From NCBI RefSeq assembly GCF_023721755.1, contig NZ_JAMDLH010000002.1:496001-560000 (forward strand): a stretch of 64,000 nucleotides of DNA, read 5' to 3'. The position numbers were made by a program, and so were the translations under genes. Below, in pieces: positions 36,919 through 47,940 of the stretch. A model generated the notes under the pieces. It had not been told where the DNA came from. It made no database searches and saw only the letters and a program-made list of their open reading frames with translations. This stretch comes from Pleomorphomonas sp. NRK KF1. GTDB lineage: Bacteria; Pseudomonadota; Alphaproteobacteria; Rhizobiales; Pleomorphomonadaceae. The first letter of the stretch is position 1. The number at the start of each line of letters is the position of its first letter.

Positions 36919-37812
36919 ATGCAGTCGTCGATGCGCCTATACGCGGCCGGCGCCGCCCTTCTTGCCGTCTTCCTGTTCTCGGGACTTGACGCCCTCGTCA
37001 AGGCAACCACCTACGGCACGCCGCTCGCCATGGTCGTTTTCCTGCGCTATGCCGCCGGCCTGATCTTCTCCTCGACATCGGCGGCCTTGCAGGGGCAGCT
37101 TCGGCCGAGCTGGGCCACCATCCGGCGCGCCCTCGGGCGTTCGCTGGCAGGCCTTTCTTGCGCCGCCCTGTTTTTCGGCGCCCTCAAGCTGCTGCCACTT
37201 GCGCAGACGGTCGCCCTCACCTTTACCTCACCCTTCTTCATGGTGCTGATCTCGGCAGCCATGATCGGCGACCCGGTCACCCGCCGTTCGCTCCTCGCGG
37301 CGGCCTTCGGCTTCCTGGGCGTCGTCGTCATGCTGGCAGAGAAGTTCAGCGCGGAGGCGGGAAGCCCGCTCGGCTTCGCCATGGCTCTCGCCTCGGCCGT
37401 CGCCTACGCCCTGTCCATGATCATGTCGCGCCGGGACACCGCTCACGACAGCGTCCCACAGATGATCCTGGTCCAGAACTCCATCAGCGCGGTCGTGGCT
37501 CTTCCCTTCGCCCTTTACTCGTACCAACCGCTCCCCGGCGAAACGCTGCTGATGTTCCTGGCCATCGGCGCACTCGGCACGGGCGGCAATTACGCCATCA
37601 CCTGGGCCTACAAGCATGCCCCCGCGACGCTGCTCGGCCCCTTCGAGTTCACGGCGCTGCTCTGGGCCGTCACTTTCGGCGCGGTGTTCTTTGGCGAAAT
37701 TCCCAGCGCTCACACCCTGATCGGTGCCGGAATCATCATCGGAGCCTGCCTCGTGGTCGTCCAGCCTGCCCCCACACCGGCTCGCCGCGCTTCGGACGAT
37801 GCTCGTCCGTAA
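36919..37812 (+). CDS. EamA/DMT-family transporter
   Basis: About 297 residues from the ATG at 36919, preceded by GGAG at 36910. Ten hydrophobic membrane segments with two EamA repeats (about 8-135 and 150-285). Repeat signatures include FLRYAAGLIF and the second-half VPQMILVQNSISAVVALPFA. Drug/metabolite exporters of this superfamily move amino acids, purines or riboflavin; substrate not predictable. The frame extends upstream to 36778 with a basic stretch that is not family-like. It precedes the groESL promoter. Confidence 0.88.
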   Translation: MQSSMRLYAAGAALLAVFLFSGLDALVKATTYGTPLAMVVFLRYAAGLIFSSTSAALQGQLRPSWATIRRALGRSLAGLSCAALFFGALKLLPLAQTVALTFTSPFFMVLISAAMIGDPVTRRSLLAAAFGFLGVVVMLAEKFSAEAGSPLGFAMALASAVAYALSMIMSRRDTAHDSVPQMILVQNSISAVVALPFALYSYQPLPGETLLMFLAIGALGTGGNYAITWAYKHAPATLLGPFEFTALLWAVTFGAVFFGEIPSAHTLIGAGIIIGACLVVVQPAPTPARRASDDARP

Positions 37813-37827
37813 AACACCAGACCGGCT

Positions 37828-37856
37828 CTTGACAGACAGGCGGCTTGCGCCTATTT
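37828..37856 (+). promoter_or_regulatory. RpoH(sigma32)-type promoter of groESL
   Basis: CTTGAC at 37828-37833, 16 bases of spacer, CCTATTT at 37850-37856. This fits the alphaproteobacterial heat-shock sigma factor pattern CTTGAC-N16/17-CYTATNT. It is also close to a housekeeping promoter. The start point would lie just before or within the CIRCE element. Confidence 0.75.
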
Positions 37857-37865
37857 CCGGCCCGC

Positions 37866-37892
37866 TTAGCACTCAACATGAGTGAGTGCTAA
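37866..37892 (+). promoter_or_regulatory. CIRCE operator (HrcA binding site) upstream of groES
   Basis: TTAGCACTC (37866-37874), nine-base spacer, GAGTGCTAA (37884-37892): a perfect match to the CIRCE inverted repeat bound by the HrcA repressor. It lies 10-36 bases after the heat-shock promoter, where repressor binding would block initiation. Confidence 0.97.
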
Positions 37893-37968
37893 CAGCAGAT
37901 ATTTTTCGCCGTGGTCTGCGAGGCAAAAGCGCGCACGCCACGGGCATTTCAGAAACGAGGAGCCGAAC

Positions 37969-38256
37969 ATGAAGTTCCGTCCCCTGCACGACCGCGTTGT
38001 CGTTCGCCGGCTGGAGTCTGAAGAGCGCACCGCTGGTGGCATCATCATCCCGGACACCGCCAAGGAAAAGCCCCAGCAGGGCGAAGTCGTGGCCGTGGGA
38101 CCGGGTGCCCGCAACGAGAAGGGCGAGCTCGTCGCTCTCGACGTCAAGGCCGGCGACAAGGTGCTGTTCGGCAAGTGGTCCGGCACCGAGGTCAAGATCG
38201 ACGGTCAGGACCTCCTGATCATGAAGGAATCCGACGTGATGGGCATCATCGGCTGA
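37969..38256 (+). CDS. groES: Co-chaperonin GroES
   Basis: 95 residues beginning [14 protein letters not shown]. The mobile loop [17 protein letters not shown] (about residues 17-33) contacts GroEL, and the C-terminal ESDVMGIIG is typical. A GAGGAG Shine-Dalgarno precedes the ATG. Forms the heptameric lid of GroEL in the cytoplasm. Controlled by the promoter and CIRCE upstream; groEL follows after 53 bases. Confidence 0.98.
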   Translation: MKFRPLHDRVVVRRLESEERTAGGIIIPDTAKEKPQQGEVVAVGPGARNEKGELVALDVKAGDKVLFGKWSGTEVKIDGQDLLIMKESDVMGIIG

Positions 38257-38285
38257 TCCACATCAGCCGCCCAGTCCTCCGTTAA

Positions 38286-40059
<1,774 letters not shown>

Positions 40060-40073
40060 GGACAAAGCAAATT

Positions 40074-40104
40074 GGGCGTCGCGAAAGCGGCGCCCTTTCT
40101 TTTT
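40074..40104 (+). terminator. Intrinsic terminator of groESL
   Basis: GGGCGTCGC (40074-40082), GAAA loop, GCGGCGCCC (40087-40095) with one G-U pair, then TTTCTTTTT (40096-40104). It lies after the second copy of the duplicated groEL end. Confidence 0.92.
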
Positions 40105-40282
40105 GGAGTTATCGCTCGCCTTACGAAAGCTTCATCCGCACCGCCGCAATGTTGCCGCGATCGGGCCGTGCTGTCACATCCGAAAAATCTGCCGAACTCA
40201 CTGCCGTGGCATCGAATTTGATTGTCACCGCGTTGAGATTCTGCGTCAGTTCGTCGACTATCCGCCGTTCCGGGGACACCAC

Positions 40283-42091
40283 ATGAAAGCACTCTTTGCG
40301 ACGCTCGCGCTGGCTTGGCGCCTCGCCGTGCCCTATTTCAAGGAGAAGCGACAGGGCGAGCTGGTCTTCCGCTGGTTCAAGATTCGGATGCAGGAGCGCT
40401 GGATCGGCCTCGGCTTTCTGGGATTGATCCTCGCCCTCAACGTCGCGCAGGTCTATCTCAACGTTCAGTTCAACAGTTGGTACAATCGCTTCTACACGGC
40501 GATGCAGGATCGCAACGGCGGCGCCTTCTCGGCCGAGCTCATCATGTGGTGCGTGATCGTCGCGCCGCTCATCGCCTCGCTTGTCGTCGAGATCTACCTG
40601 ACCAACTGGCTGCGCATCCGCTGGCGGGACTGGATGACGGATCACTTCGTCAATCGTTGGATGAGTAACGCCAACTATTACCGTCTGTCACAAGTCGCCA
40701 CCGGCACCGACAACCCGGACCAACGTATCGCCGAGGATATCCGCGATTTCATCAGCTACACGCTGACCATCTTCGTCCAGCTCTTCAACACGGTGCTGAC
40801 GCTCTACGCCTTTACCATGGTGTTATGGGCCATTTCGGCGCAGTTTCCCTATTCGATCGGCGGCTTCGATCTTGCCCTCATTCCTGGCTATCTCGTCTGG
40901 GCAGCGGTGATTTACTCGGTCATCGGCACCTATTTCACCCACATGACGGGTCGCAAGCTCATCACACTGCGCTTCCGCCAGCAGCACGTCGAAGCCGACT
41001 TCCGCTTTGCCATGATGCGTCTGCGCGAGAATGCCGAAGAGGTCGCTCTTCTGAAGGGTGAAGAGCCTGAAAAGCGCGTCTTTAAGGGGGCTTTCGAGCG
41101 ATTGAAGGCGAACTTCTATGAAATCATGGACGTGACGCGCAATCTCAACATCGTCACCGGGTTCTACGGCAATCTCTCCGTCATCTTTCCGCTGCTGCTG
41201 CTGGCGCCTGCTTATTTCGCCGCCGGTTCGGTCATGCAGCTCGGCGTGCTGATGCAGACCTCGCAGGCCTTCGACAAGGTGCAGGGTAACTTCTCCGTCT
41301 TCGTCTCCTTGTACGACACCATCGCCAACTGGAAGGCGGTTCTCGACCGTCTCACCACCTTCGAGCGGGCGATGTCGATCGTCGAAGCCGATTCCGCCAA
41401 GCCGGGGCTGGCATTGAAGCCAAAATCGGGCGGCGCGATCAGCGCCGATGGCGCTGTCGTTTCCCTGCCCGGTGGCCGGCCATTGGTTCGCCTGGACAAC
41501 GCCACTTTCGAAAGAGGCAAGGCCGTGCTGATCTCCGGTCCCTCCGGTGCCGGCAAGACATCGGTGTTCCGGGCCCTCGCCGGTATCTGGCCGTTCGGCG
41601 ATGGGGAGCTTGGTATCCCCGAGAATGCGCACGTCATGGTGCTCCCGCAGACCGCCTACTTGCCGCTCGGTACGTTGCGCGAGGCGCTGGCCTACCCGAA
41701 TCCGGTGGAGTCTCACGACGACGCCAAGGTGCGCGACGTGCTCGCCGCCGTCGGACTCGGCGCTTTCGCCGACCGGCTGGACGATCTTTCGGAGGGACCG
41801 AACCTTGCCTCCCGCCTTTCCGGCGGCGAACAGCAACGGGTGGCCATCGCACGGGCGATCCTCGCCGAGCCCGACTTCCTGTTGCTCGACGAAGCCACAG
41901 CGTCGCTGGATGAGGCATCCGAGGCGGCCCTCTATCGCCTGCTTCGGGAGCGCCTGCCGAAAGCGTCGATCGTCTCCATCGGTCATCGTTCCTCGTTGAA
42001 GACGCTGCACGACGAACTCATCGAGTTGCGGAAGCCCGAGACAGGCGGCCCGTTCGTGCTCGGCGCGGCGAACCCCATTCCCGCCGCCTGA
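40283..42091 (+). CDS. SbmA/BacA-like ABC transporter, fused permease-ATPase (YddA type)
   Basis: 602 residues from the ATG at 40283. The N-terminal membrane domain (about 30-340) has six segments and the SbmA/BacA features YLNVQFNSWYNRFYTAMQ and ANYYRLS. The C-terminal ATPase has Walker A GPSGAGKTS, signature LSGGEQQ, Walker B FLLLDEATASLDE and a switch histidine GHRSS. Relatives import antimicrobial peptides or cobalamin-like compounds, or act as Mycobacterium Rv1819c-like importers. Stands alone; a strong terminator follows. Substrate unknown. Confidence 0.92.
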   Translation: MKALFATLALAWRLAVPYFKEKRQGELVFRWFKIRMQERWIGLGFLGLILALNVAQVYLNVQFNSWYNRFYTAMQDRNGGAFSAELIMWCVIVAPLIASLVVEIYLTNWLRIRWRDWMTDHFVNRWMSNANYYRLSQVATGTDNPDQRIAEDIRDFISYTLTIFVQLFNTVLTLYAFTMVLWAISAQFPYSIGGFDLALIPGYLVWAAVIYSVIGTYFTHMTGRKLITLRFRQQHVEADFRFAMMRLRENAEEVALLKGEEPEKRVFKGAFERLKANFYEIMDVTRNLNIVTGFYGNLSVIFPLLLLAPAYFAAGSVMQLGVLMQTSQAFDKVQGNFSVFVSLYDTIANWKAVLDRLTTFERAMSIVEADSAKPGLALKPKSGGAISADGAVVSLPGGRPLVRLDNATFERGKAVLISGPSGAGKTSVFRALAGIWPFGDGELGIPENAHVMVLPQTAYLPLGTLREALAYPNPVESHDDAKVRDVLAAVGLGAFADRLDDLSEGPNLASRLSGGEQQRVAIARAILAEPDFLLLDEATASLDEASEAALYRLLRERLPKASIVSIGHRSSLKTLHDELIELRKPETGGPFVLGAANPIPAA

Positions 42092-42130
42092 CGACAACCT
42101 GAACGCTCCCCGCGCGCAGCGCCGTCGTAT

Positions 42131-42173
42131 GCGACGTATTGTTTCCTTGACGGGAACAATGCGTCGCTTTTTT
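42131..42173 (+). terminator. Intrinsic terminator of the SbmA-like gene
   Basis: GCGACGTATTGTTTCC (42131-42146) pairs along its length (two G-U pairs) with GGGAACAATGCGTCGC (42152-42167), loop TTGAC, followed by six T residues. Confidence 0.95.
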
Positions 42174-42261
42174 CATGGCTATGCCTGAAGCGTATGCGTA
42201 GCTATACGGACGACAACGGCGTCTGGCGATGCCGCTCTCTCTCGAACGCGGAGTTTCCGAC

Positions 42262-42678
42262 ATGGACAGCATCAAGGCCCCGGCTCTGCTCGCCGGACGT
42301 ATTCTTCTTTCAATCATCTTCATCACCTCCGGCTGGGGCAAGATCACCGGCTATGCAGGAACCGCCGGCTACATGGAAGCCATGGGCGTGCCGTCCCTCC
42401 TGCTGCCGCTGGTCATCCTGACCGAGCTCGGCGGCGGTCTTGCCGTTCTCGTCGGCTTCCAGACGCGGATCGCCGCCTTCCTGCTGGCCGGCTTCTGTGT
42501 CGTCTCCGGCTATCTCTTCCACTACAAGGCGATTTCCGGCGCCGCAGGTCAGGAAATGATGGACATGATGAACTGGCTGGCCTTCATGAAGAACGTCACC
42601 ATCGCCGGTGGCTTCCTCACGCTGCTGGGCGCCGGCGCCGGTGCGCTCTCGGTCGACGCCAAGCTCGGCAAGGCCTGA
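42262..42678 (+). CDS. DoxX-family membrane protein
   Basis: 138 residues from the ATG at 42262, eight bases after GGAG. Four hydrophobic segments with the DoxX hallmark SIIFITSGWGKITGY near the N-terminus and the TELGGGLAVLVGFQTR motif. DoxX proteins are linked to thiol/redox stress in other bacteria and to thiosulfate:quinone oxidoreductases in archaea. Own transcription unit between two terminators. Confidence 0.88.
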   Translation: MDSIKAPALLAGRILLSIIFITSGWGKITGYAGTAGYMEAMGVPSLLLPLVILTELGGGLAVLVGFQTRIAAFLLAGFCVVSGYLFHYKAISGAAGQEMMDMMNWLAFMKNVTIAGGFLTLLGAGAGALSVDAKLGKA

Positions 42679-42760
42679 CCTACAACACAGCCCGAAGGGC
42701 GGGCGACGGAGGCCGAACGGCCGGTTCGCCTTGCCCTTTCGCCGCTTATCGATTACTTGG

Positions 42761-42788
42761 AAACCCGCGCGCCCCGCTCGCGGGTTTT
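42761..42788 (+). terminator. Intrinsic terminator between doxX and hisS
   Basis: AAACCCGCG (42761-42769), nine-base loop, CGCGGGTTTT (42779-42788). It lies 47 bases before the hisS start, so it ends doxX transcription or, if the hisS promoter lies upstream of it, acts as an attenuator. Confidence 0.85.
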
Positions 42789-42834
42789 CGCTCGTTTTGG
42801 CCTGTTACGGCCGCTATTTCAGGGCACAGGACTG

Positions 42835-44328
42835 ATGTCGGATTATCTCAAGGCGCGCCTGCCGCGCGGTCTCGTCGATCGTACCCCCGCCGAACTCAAG
42901 GCGACCGAGGCCATGATCGAGACCATCCGACATACCTACGAAATCTACGGCTTCGAGCCGGTGGAGACGCCGCTCATCGAATATACCGACGCGCTCGGCA
43001 AGTTCCTGCCCGATCAGGACCGACCGAACGAGGGCGTGTTCTCCTTCCAGGACGACGACGAGCAGTGGCTATCGCTGCGCTACGACCTCACCGCGCCGCT
43101 CGCCCGCTTCTATGCCGAAAACCACGAGAAGTTGCCGAAGCCCTATCGCAGCTATCGCAACGGCTGGGTGTTCCGCAACGAGAAGCCCGGCCCGGGCCGC
43201 TTCCGCCAGTTCATGCAGTTCGACGCCGATACGGTCGGCGCGCCATCGGTCGCCGCCGACGCCGAGATCTGCATGATGATGGCCGACACGATGGAGGCCC
43301 TTGGCCTCAAGGGAAAGTTCGTCGTCCGCGTCAACAACCGCAAGGTGCTTGATGGCGTGATGGAGGTCATCGGTCTTGCCGGCGACGACAAGGCGGGTAC
43401 GCGTCTCACCGTGCTCCGCGCCATCGACAAGCTCGACAAGATCGGCCCGTCCGGCGTGCGCGACCTTCTGGGCGCCGGCCGATGGGAGAACCCCGAGGAG
43501 AAGTCCGGCGACTTCACCAAGGGGGCCGGCCTTCCGCCCGAAGCCGCCGATGTCGTTCTGGCCTTTGTGGCCAGCGGCGCCGACAGTGCGTCGGATACCG
43601 TCGCCAATCTCGGCAGACTTGTTGCCGGCAGCACGCGCGGCAGCGAGGGCGTCGAGGAGCTGAAGCTGATCGCCAGCCTCGTCGACGCCGCCGGCTATGC
43701 AGAGAAAGTCAAGATCGACCCGTCGGTGGTACGCGGCCTAGAGTATTACACCGGTCCGGTGTTCGAGGCGGAGCTGACCTTCGAGGTGACGGGCGACGAC
43801 GGTCGACCCGTGCGCTTCGGCTCCGTTGGCGGCGGCGGCCGCTACGACGGGTTGGTCGGACGCTTCCTGAAGGAACCGGTACCGGCCACCGGCTTCTCGA
43901 TCGGCGTCTCGCGCCTGATGGCGGCGCTCCGGACGCTCGGCAAGATGGGTGTCGACAAAGTGAGCGGTCCGGTGTGCGTTCTCGTCATGGACAAGACCAC
44001 CGAGGCGCTCGCCGGCTACCAGAAGATGGTGGCGGAGTTGCGCGCCGCCGGCGTCGCCGCCGAGATGTATCTCGGCGCGTCCGGCATGAAGGCGCAGATG
44101 AAGTACGCGGATCGGCGCAACGCCCCCTGCGTGATCATCGAAGGGTCCAACGAGCGCGAGGCCGGCATCGTCCAGATCAAGGACCTCGCCCTTGGCAAGG
44201 AATTGTCGGCCGGCATCACCGACAATGCCGAGTGGCGTGCGGCTCGTCCTGCCCAGAAGGAGGTCGCTCGCACCGATCTCGTGGCCGAAGTGAAGGCGAT
44301 CGTCGAGGCGTCGGGGGGCGCGGCATGA
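42835..44328 (+). CDS. hisS: Histidyl-tRNA synthetase
   Basis: 497 residues from the ATG at 42835, of the alphaproteobacterial length. Class II motif 2 is [20 protein letters not shown] and the histidine-binding region is [17 protein letters not shown]. The C-terminal anticodon-binding domain follows. First gene of hisS-hisZ-hisG; the stop overlaps the hisZ start (ATGA). Joining synthetase and first-step genes balances histidine use and synthesis. Confidence 0.97.
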   Translation: MSDYLKARLPRGLVDRTPAELKATEAMIETIRHTYEIYGFEPVETPLIEYTDALGKFLPDQDRPNEGVFSFQDDDEQWLSLRYDLTAPLARFYAENHEKLPKPYRSYRNGWVFRNEKPGPGRFRQFMQFDADTVGAPSVAADAEICMMMADTMEALGLKGKFVVRVNNRKVLDGVMEVIGLAGDDKAGTRLTVLRAIDKLDKIGPSGVRDLLGAGRWENPEEKSGDFTKGAGLPPEAADVVLAFVASGADSASDTVANLGRLVAGSTRGSEGVEELKLIASLVDAAGYAEKVKIDPSVVRGLEYYTGPVFEAELTFEVTGDDGRPVRFGSVGGGGRYDGLVGRFLKEPVPATGFSIGVSRLMAALRTLGKMGVDKVSGPVCVLVMDKTTEALAGYQKMVAELRAAGVAAEMYLGASGMKAQMKYADRRNAPCVIIEGSNEREAGIVQIKDLALGKELSAGITDNAEWRAARPAQKEVARTDLVAEVKAIVEASGGAA

Positions 44329-45461
44329 CCGACGCCATTCAGATCGCACTCGACAGCTTCAAGGCAGCCGGCTTCACCGCCGTCGACGTGCCGGTCCTCC
44401 TGCCGATGGAGGACTTCGTTCGCATCTCCGGCGAGGAGTTCCGTCGCCGCATCTTCGTGACGTCGTCGAACAACGGTCACGACTGGTGCCTGCGCCCCGA
44501 GTTCACCATTCCCGTGGTACGCACCATGTTGGCCGCCGAACCGACCGGCGGTCGCTTCTGCTACTCCGGCCGCGTCTTTCGGAACGGCCGCCCCGGTGAG
44601 GCCGACGAGGTGTGGCAGGTGGGCGGCGAGATCCTGGGCGATCACGACCCGGTCGCCACCGACGCCGCCGCCCTCGCCCATGCCGTCGCGATTACCGCGG
44701 CTTGCGGCGCCCCCCGCCAGCGCATCATTGTCGGCGACGTGGCGCTGTTCTCGGCGCTGCTCGCCGCGCTCGACATTCCGCCGGCCTGGCGGGCTCGCCT
44801 GACCACCCTGTTCGGCGAGCCGGACAAGATTGCCGACACGCTTGCGCGTCTTGAGCAGCGCCGCTTCGGCTTCCCGAGCTTTGCCGCCCATGCCGAAATC
44901 ATCGAGGCCCTGTCCGCATTCCCGGCCGAGAAGGTCGGCCAGCTCTTTGCCGACATCCTGTCGATTGCCGGCGTGAAGACGGTTGGTGGGCGCACCACCG
45001 GCGAGATCGCCGAGCGCGTCCTCGAGCAGGCGATGCTGGCAGCTTCCGATGGCGTGCCGGCCGAGACCATCGCCGCGATCGCCGACTTCATGTCGATGCA
45101 GGATGAGAACGGCGGCGATCTCACCATTGCCGACGGCGTGCTCCGCCTGGAAGAGCTGTCGAGCCGCATCGGCGACCGCGCGCCGTTCAGGGCCGCCGTC
45201 GATCGCTTCAAGGCGCGCGTCGCGGCCATCGCCGCCCTCGGGGTCGATCTCACGACGCTGCACTACGCCGCCGGTTTCGGTCGACGCCTCGGCTATTACG
45301 ATGGTTTCGTGTTCGACATTCACGATGCGACCCAAGTCGAGGTGGGACAGGTCAGCGGCGGTGGCCGCTACGATGGCCTTGTCCGTCACTTCAAGGCCGC
45401 CGAGCCGGTCAAGGCGGTCGGCTTCGCCGTCTGGCCCGAGCGCTTCCGGAGGGCGTCATGA
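44325..45461 (+). CDS. hisZ: ATP phosphoribosyltransferase regulatory subunit HisZ
   Basis: 378 residues resembling the catalytic core of HisS ([18 protein letters not shown] and a GGRYDGLV segment near the end) but lacking the anticodon domain. HisZ binds HisG and confers histidine feedback control. Overlaps hisS before and hisG after by four bases each, so the three are translationally coupled. Confidence 0.95.
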   Translation: MTDAIQIALDSFKAAGFTAVDVPVLLPMEDFVRISGEEFRRRIFVTSSNNGHDWCLRPEFTIPVVRTMLAAEPTGGRFCYSGRVFRNGRPGEADEVWQVGGEILGDHDPVATDAAALAHAVAITAACGAPRQRIIVGDVALFSALLAALDIPPAWRARLTTLFGEPDKIADTLARLEQRRFGFPSFAAHAEIIEALSAFPAEKVGQLFADILSIAGVKTVGGRTTGEIAERVLEQAMLAASDGVPAETIAAIADFMSMQDENGGDLTIADGVLRLEELSSRIGDRAPFRAAVDRFKARVAAIAALGVDLTTLHYAAGFGRRLGYYDGFVFDIHDATQVEVGQVSGGGRYDGLVRHFKAAEPVKAVGFAVWPERFRRAS

Positions 45462-46450
45462 CCGAACCGTTGATCGTCGCCGTGCCGTCCAAGGGGCGGC
45501 TGCAGGAGCAGACGCTTGCCTTCTTCGAGCGCGCCGGACTACCTATCCGACAGGCGCGCGGCGCCCGTGACTATTTCGGCACCATCAATGGGCTGAAGGG
45601 CGTCGAGGTGCAGTTCCGCTCGGCCTCCGAGATCGCCCGCGAGATCGGCGCCGGCAACGTGCACTTGGCCGTGACCGGCATCGATCTGTTGCACGAAACG
45701 CTCGGCGGTGACGACGGCGCCCGCGTGGTAGCCGAGGAAGCGCCCTTTCCCGCCCACATCGTCACGCGCCTCGGCTTCGGCCGCGCCGATGTCGTCGTGG
45801 CCGTCCCGCAAGCCTGGCTCGACGTGCAGACCATGGCCGACCTTGCCGACGTCGCCGCCCGGTTCCGCCTCAAGCACTATCGGCCCATGCGCGTCGCCAC
45901 CAAATACGTCGCCTTGACGCGCCGCTTTCTGACCGCCCACGGCGTGCACGATTACCTGATCGTCGAGAGCCCGGGCGCCACTGAGGGAGCGCCGGCGGCC
46001 GGTACGGCCGAACTGATCGTCGACATCACCTCGACCGGCCAGACGCTGGTCGAGAACGGCCTCAAGATCGTCGACGATGGCGTCATCATGCGTTCCGAGG
46101 CCGCGCTTGCGGCTTCGCTTTCCGCCCGCTGGACGGATGCGGCCCGCGCCGCCTGCAGGGGGATGCTCACCCGCATCGCCGCCGACGACCGGGCGCGGTC
46201 CGTACGGCGCATCGACGCCGTCATACAGCCCTCTTCGATGCTGCCCGAGGAACTCAGGGCGCGAACCGACCTGACGCTGCTGTCGATGCACGACGAAGGA
46301 CTCAGCCTTCTGGCGCCGAAGGCTCACGCCCAGGCGGAGGCCGAGGCGCTGATCGCCCGTGGCGCCACGACGGCGGTCGTTTCGTCGGTGGAGTATGTCT
46401 TCGAAGCGAAGAACGCGCTCTACGACAAGCTGGAAGCGCGATTGGACTGA
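45458..46450 (+). CDS. hisG: ATP phosphoribosyltransferase
   Basis: 330 residues; first step of histidine synthesis. N-terminal VAVPSKGRLQEQTLAFF and the PRPP-binding AELIVDITSTGQTLVENGL are clear. With HisZ present a short HisG (about 230) might be expected, but here about 100 further residues follow, as in some Bradyrhizobium-type HisG. Last gene of the run; an inverted repeat follows before convergent tag. Confidence 0.96.
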   Translation: MTEPLIVAVPSKGRLQEQTLAFFERAGLPIRQARGARDYFGTINGLKGVEVQFRSASEIAREIGAGNVHLAVTGIDLLHETLGGDDGARVVAEEAPFPAHIVTRLGFGRADVVVAVPQAWLDVQTMADLADVAARFRLKHYRPMRVATKYVALTRRFLTAHGVHDYLIVESPGATEGAPAAGTAELIVDITSTGQTLVENGLKIVDDGVIMRSEAALAASLSARWTDAARAACRGMLTRIAADDRARSVRRIDAVIQPSSMLPEELRARTDLTLLSMHDEGLSLLAPKAHAQAEAEALIARGATTAVVSSVEYVFEAKNALYDKLEARLD

Positions 46451-46459
46451 TCGGCGTCC

Positions 46460-46482
46460 GGTGCGAGGCCTTGTCTCGCACC
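46460..46482. terminator. Hairpin between hisG and tag
   Basis: GGTGCGAG (46460-46467), seven-base loop, CTCGCACC (46475-46482), perfect, between convergent genes. No strong T-run. Confidence 0.6.
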
Positions 46483-46491
46483 TCCGGTCTC

Positions 46492-47112
46492 CTACTTGGG
46501 CCGGACAAAGGCGGCCCGCTCTTTCTCGACGACATCGCGGACGTCACAGCCGTCAAGGTGGTCATTGACCAGCCCCATGGCCTGCATGAAGGCGTACACG
46601 GTGGTCGGTCCGACGAAGCTCCAGCCGCGCTTGCGAAGTTCCTTCGAAAGGGCCGTCGACTCCGCCGTCTTCGGCTGGATGTCCTGCATGGTAAAGACGG
46701 CTGGCCGGCTCGACGGATCCGGCTCGAAGCGCCAGATGAAGGCGGCCAGCGAACCCGCCTCGGCCTGCAGGTCGAGAGCGCGCCTGGCGTTGTTGATCGT
46801 CGAGACGATCTTGCCGTGGTGACGCACGATGCCGGCATCGCCGACCAGTCTTTCAACATCGGCATCGGTGAAGGCGGCGACCGTCGGAATGTCGAAGCCG
46901 GCAAAGGCCGCGCGGAAGTTCTCGCGCTTGCGAAGGATGGTTATCCAGGCAAGGCCGGACTGAAAGCCCTCAAGGCAAAGCTTTTCGAAAAGACGAGTGT
47001 CGTCGGCAACCGGCCTGCCCCATTCCTCGTCGTGGTAGCGCCGATATAGCGGGTCGGTTCCCGCCCAGAAGCAGCGACTGATACCGTCTTCGCCCGTGAT
47101 GATGCCGTCCAT
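46492..47112 (-). CDS. tag: DNA-3-methyladenine glycosylase I
   Basis: 206 residues from the ATG at 47112 (MDGIITGEDGISRCFW). Catalytic region HDEEWGRP, and the zinc ligands include CFW near the start and HLDGC near the end, as in E. coli Tag. Removes 3-methyladenine from alkylated DNA. The 20 extra upstream residues of the longer frame do not match the family. Convergent with hisG. Confidence 0.95.
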   Translation of the reverse strand: MDGIITGEDGISRCFWAGTDPLYRRYHDEEWGRPVADDTRLFEKLCLEGFQSGLAWITILRKRENFRAAFAGFDIPTVAAFTDADVERLVGDAGIVRHHGKIVSTINNARRALDLQAEAGSLAAFIWRFEPDPSSRPAVFTMQDIQPKTAESTALSKELRKRGWSFVGPTTVYAFMQAMGLVNDHLDGCDVRDVVEKERAAFVRPK

Positions 47113-47235
47113 GCCCGCCGCCCCTCGTTCGGTGTTGGTCGGCCGAAACCTAGCGGCGACGATTGCCACCAACTGGCAGCAGCAAAACGGCGGCCGTTGC
47201 CGGTCGCCGCGAAATGGTCGTCTTGAAGCGTGTGG

Positions 47236-47940
47236 TCAGGCAAACAGCGCGTCGATGTCGTCCTGTGTCGCGCGCTCGGCGGTCGGCAGGGCCGGACCGT
47301 TGAGCAGAGCGGCATCGCCGACGCGGCGCAGAGACTCGTCGGCTTCGATCGAGTTGAAGGCCTCCATGCCGCCCCAGATCTCCATCATGCGATTGACGCG
47401 GTCTTCGATGAAGCGAAGGACGTTGACCACCTTGGTGATGCGCTGCCCGGTCAGGTCCTGGAAGTTGCAAGCCTCGTAAATGGCCAGCACGCGTTCCTGG
47501 ATATCGGCCGCCATCGCCTGCTTGTCGCCCTTGAGGTGCGCAACCAGGTTGTTGGCATCGTCGTCGATCTTTTCCACCGCCGCCAGAATGCTCTCGGTGG
47601 CGTGCTCAGTGCCCTTCACCACGGCGTCGAGCTCGTCGGTGACGCGGCTCATATCCTCGCCCTTGAAGCCGGAAACGTGAAGGCTGGCGATTTCCTGCTT
47701 GGTGCGGGAAATGGCTTCCTGGATCGTCTCCATTTCGCTTTTCAGCTTGTAGGCCTCGGTGAACTGCTTCTGGTAATCGGCGATGATATCCTTGCTGATC
47801 TCCTGATGCGGCTTGACCAGTTTCTTGATCTCGTTGAGCTCATGAAGGATCGTGTCAGCACGAAAGTCGTTTGTCGGCTCGGACGCCGCGCCGCCGCCAA
47901 GCATAGCTTCAATACGATAAGCCTTGCGAGCCAACGCCAT
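47236..47940 (-). CDS. CheZ-like CheY-P phosphatase (second of two)
   Basis: 234 residues from the ATG at 47940, with GGAGTGGAAT upstream. Helical, with FQDLTGQ at 160-166 (Asp162 and Gln166 of the CheZ active site). The C-terminus TQDDIDALFA again resembles the CheY-binding peptide of FliM/CheZ. Similar in layout to the CheZ-like protein at 22683-23318 but only the catalytic core and tail look alike. No cheY is next to it. Which response regulator it acts on is unknown. Confidence 0.82.
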   Translation of the reverse strand: MALARKAYRIEAMLGGGAASEPTNDFRADTILHELNEIKKLVKPHQEISKDIIADYQKQFTEAYKLKSEMETIQEAISRTKQEIASLHVSGFKGEDMSRVTDELDAVVKGTEHATESILAAVEKIDDDANNLVAHLKGDKQAMAADIQERVLAIYEACNFQDLTGQRITKVVNVLRFIEDRVNRMMEIWGGMEAFNSIEADESLRRVGDAALLNGPALPTAERATQDDIDALFA

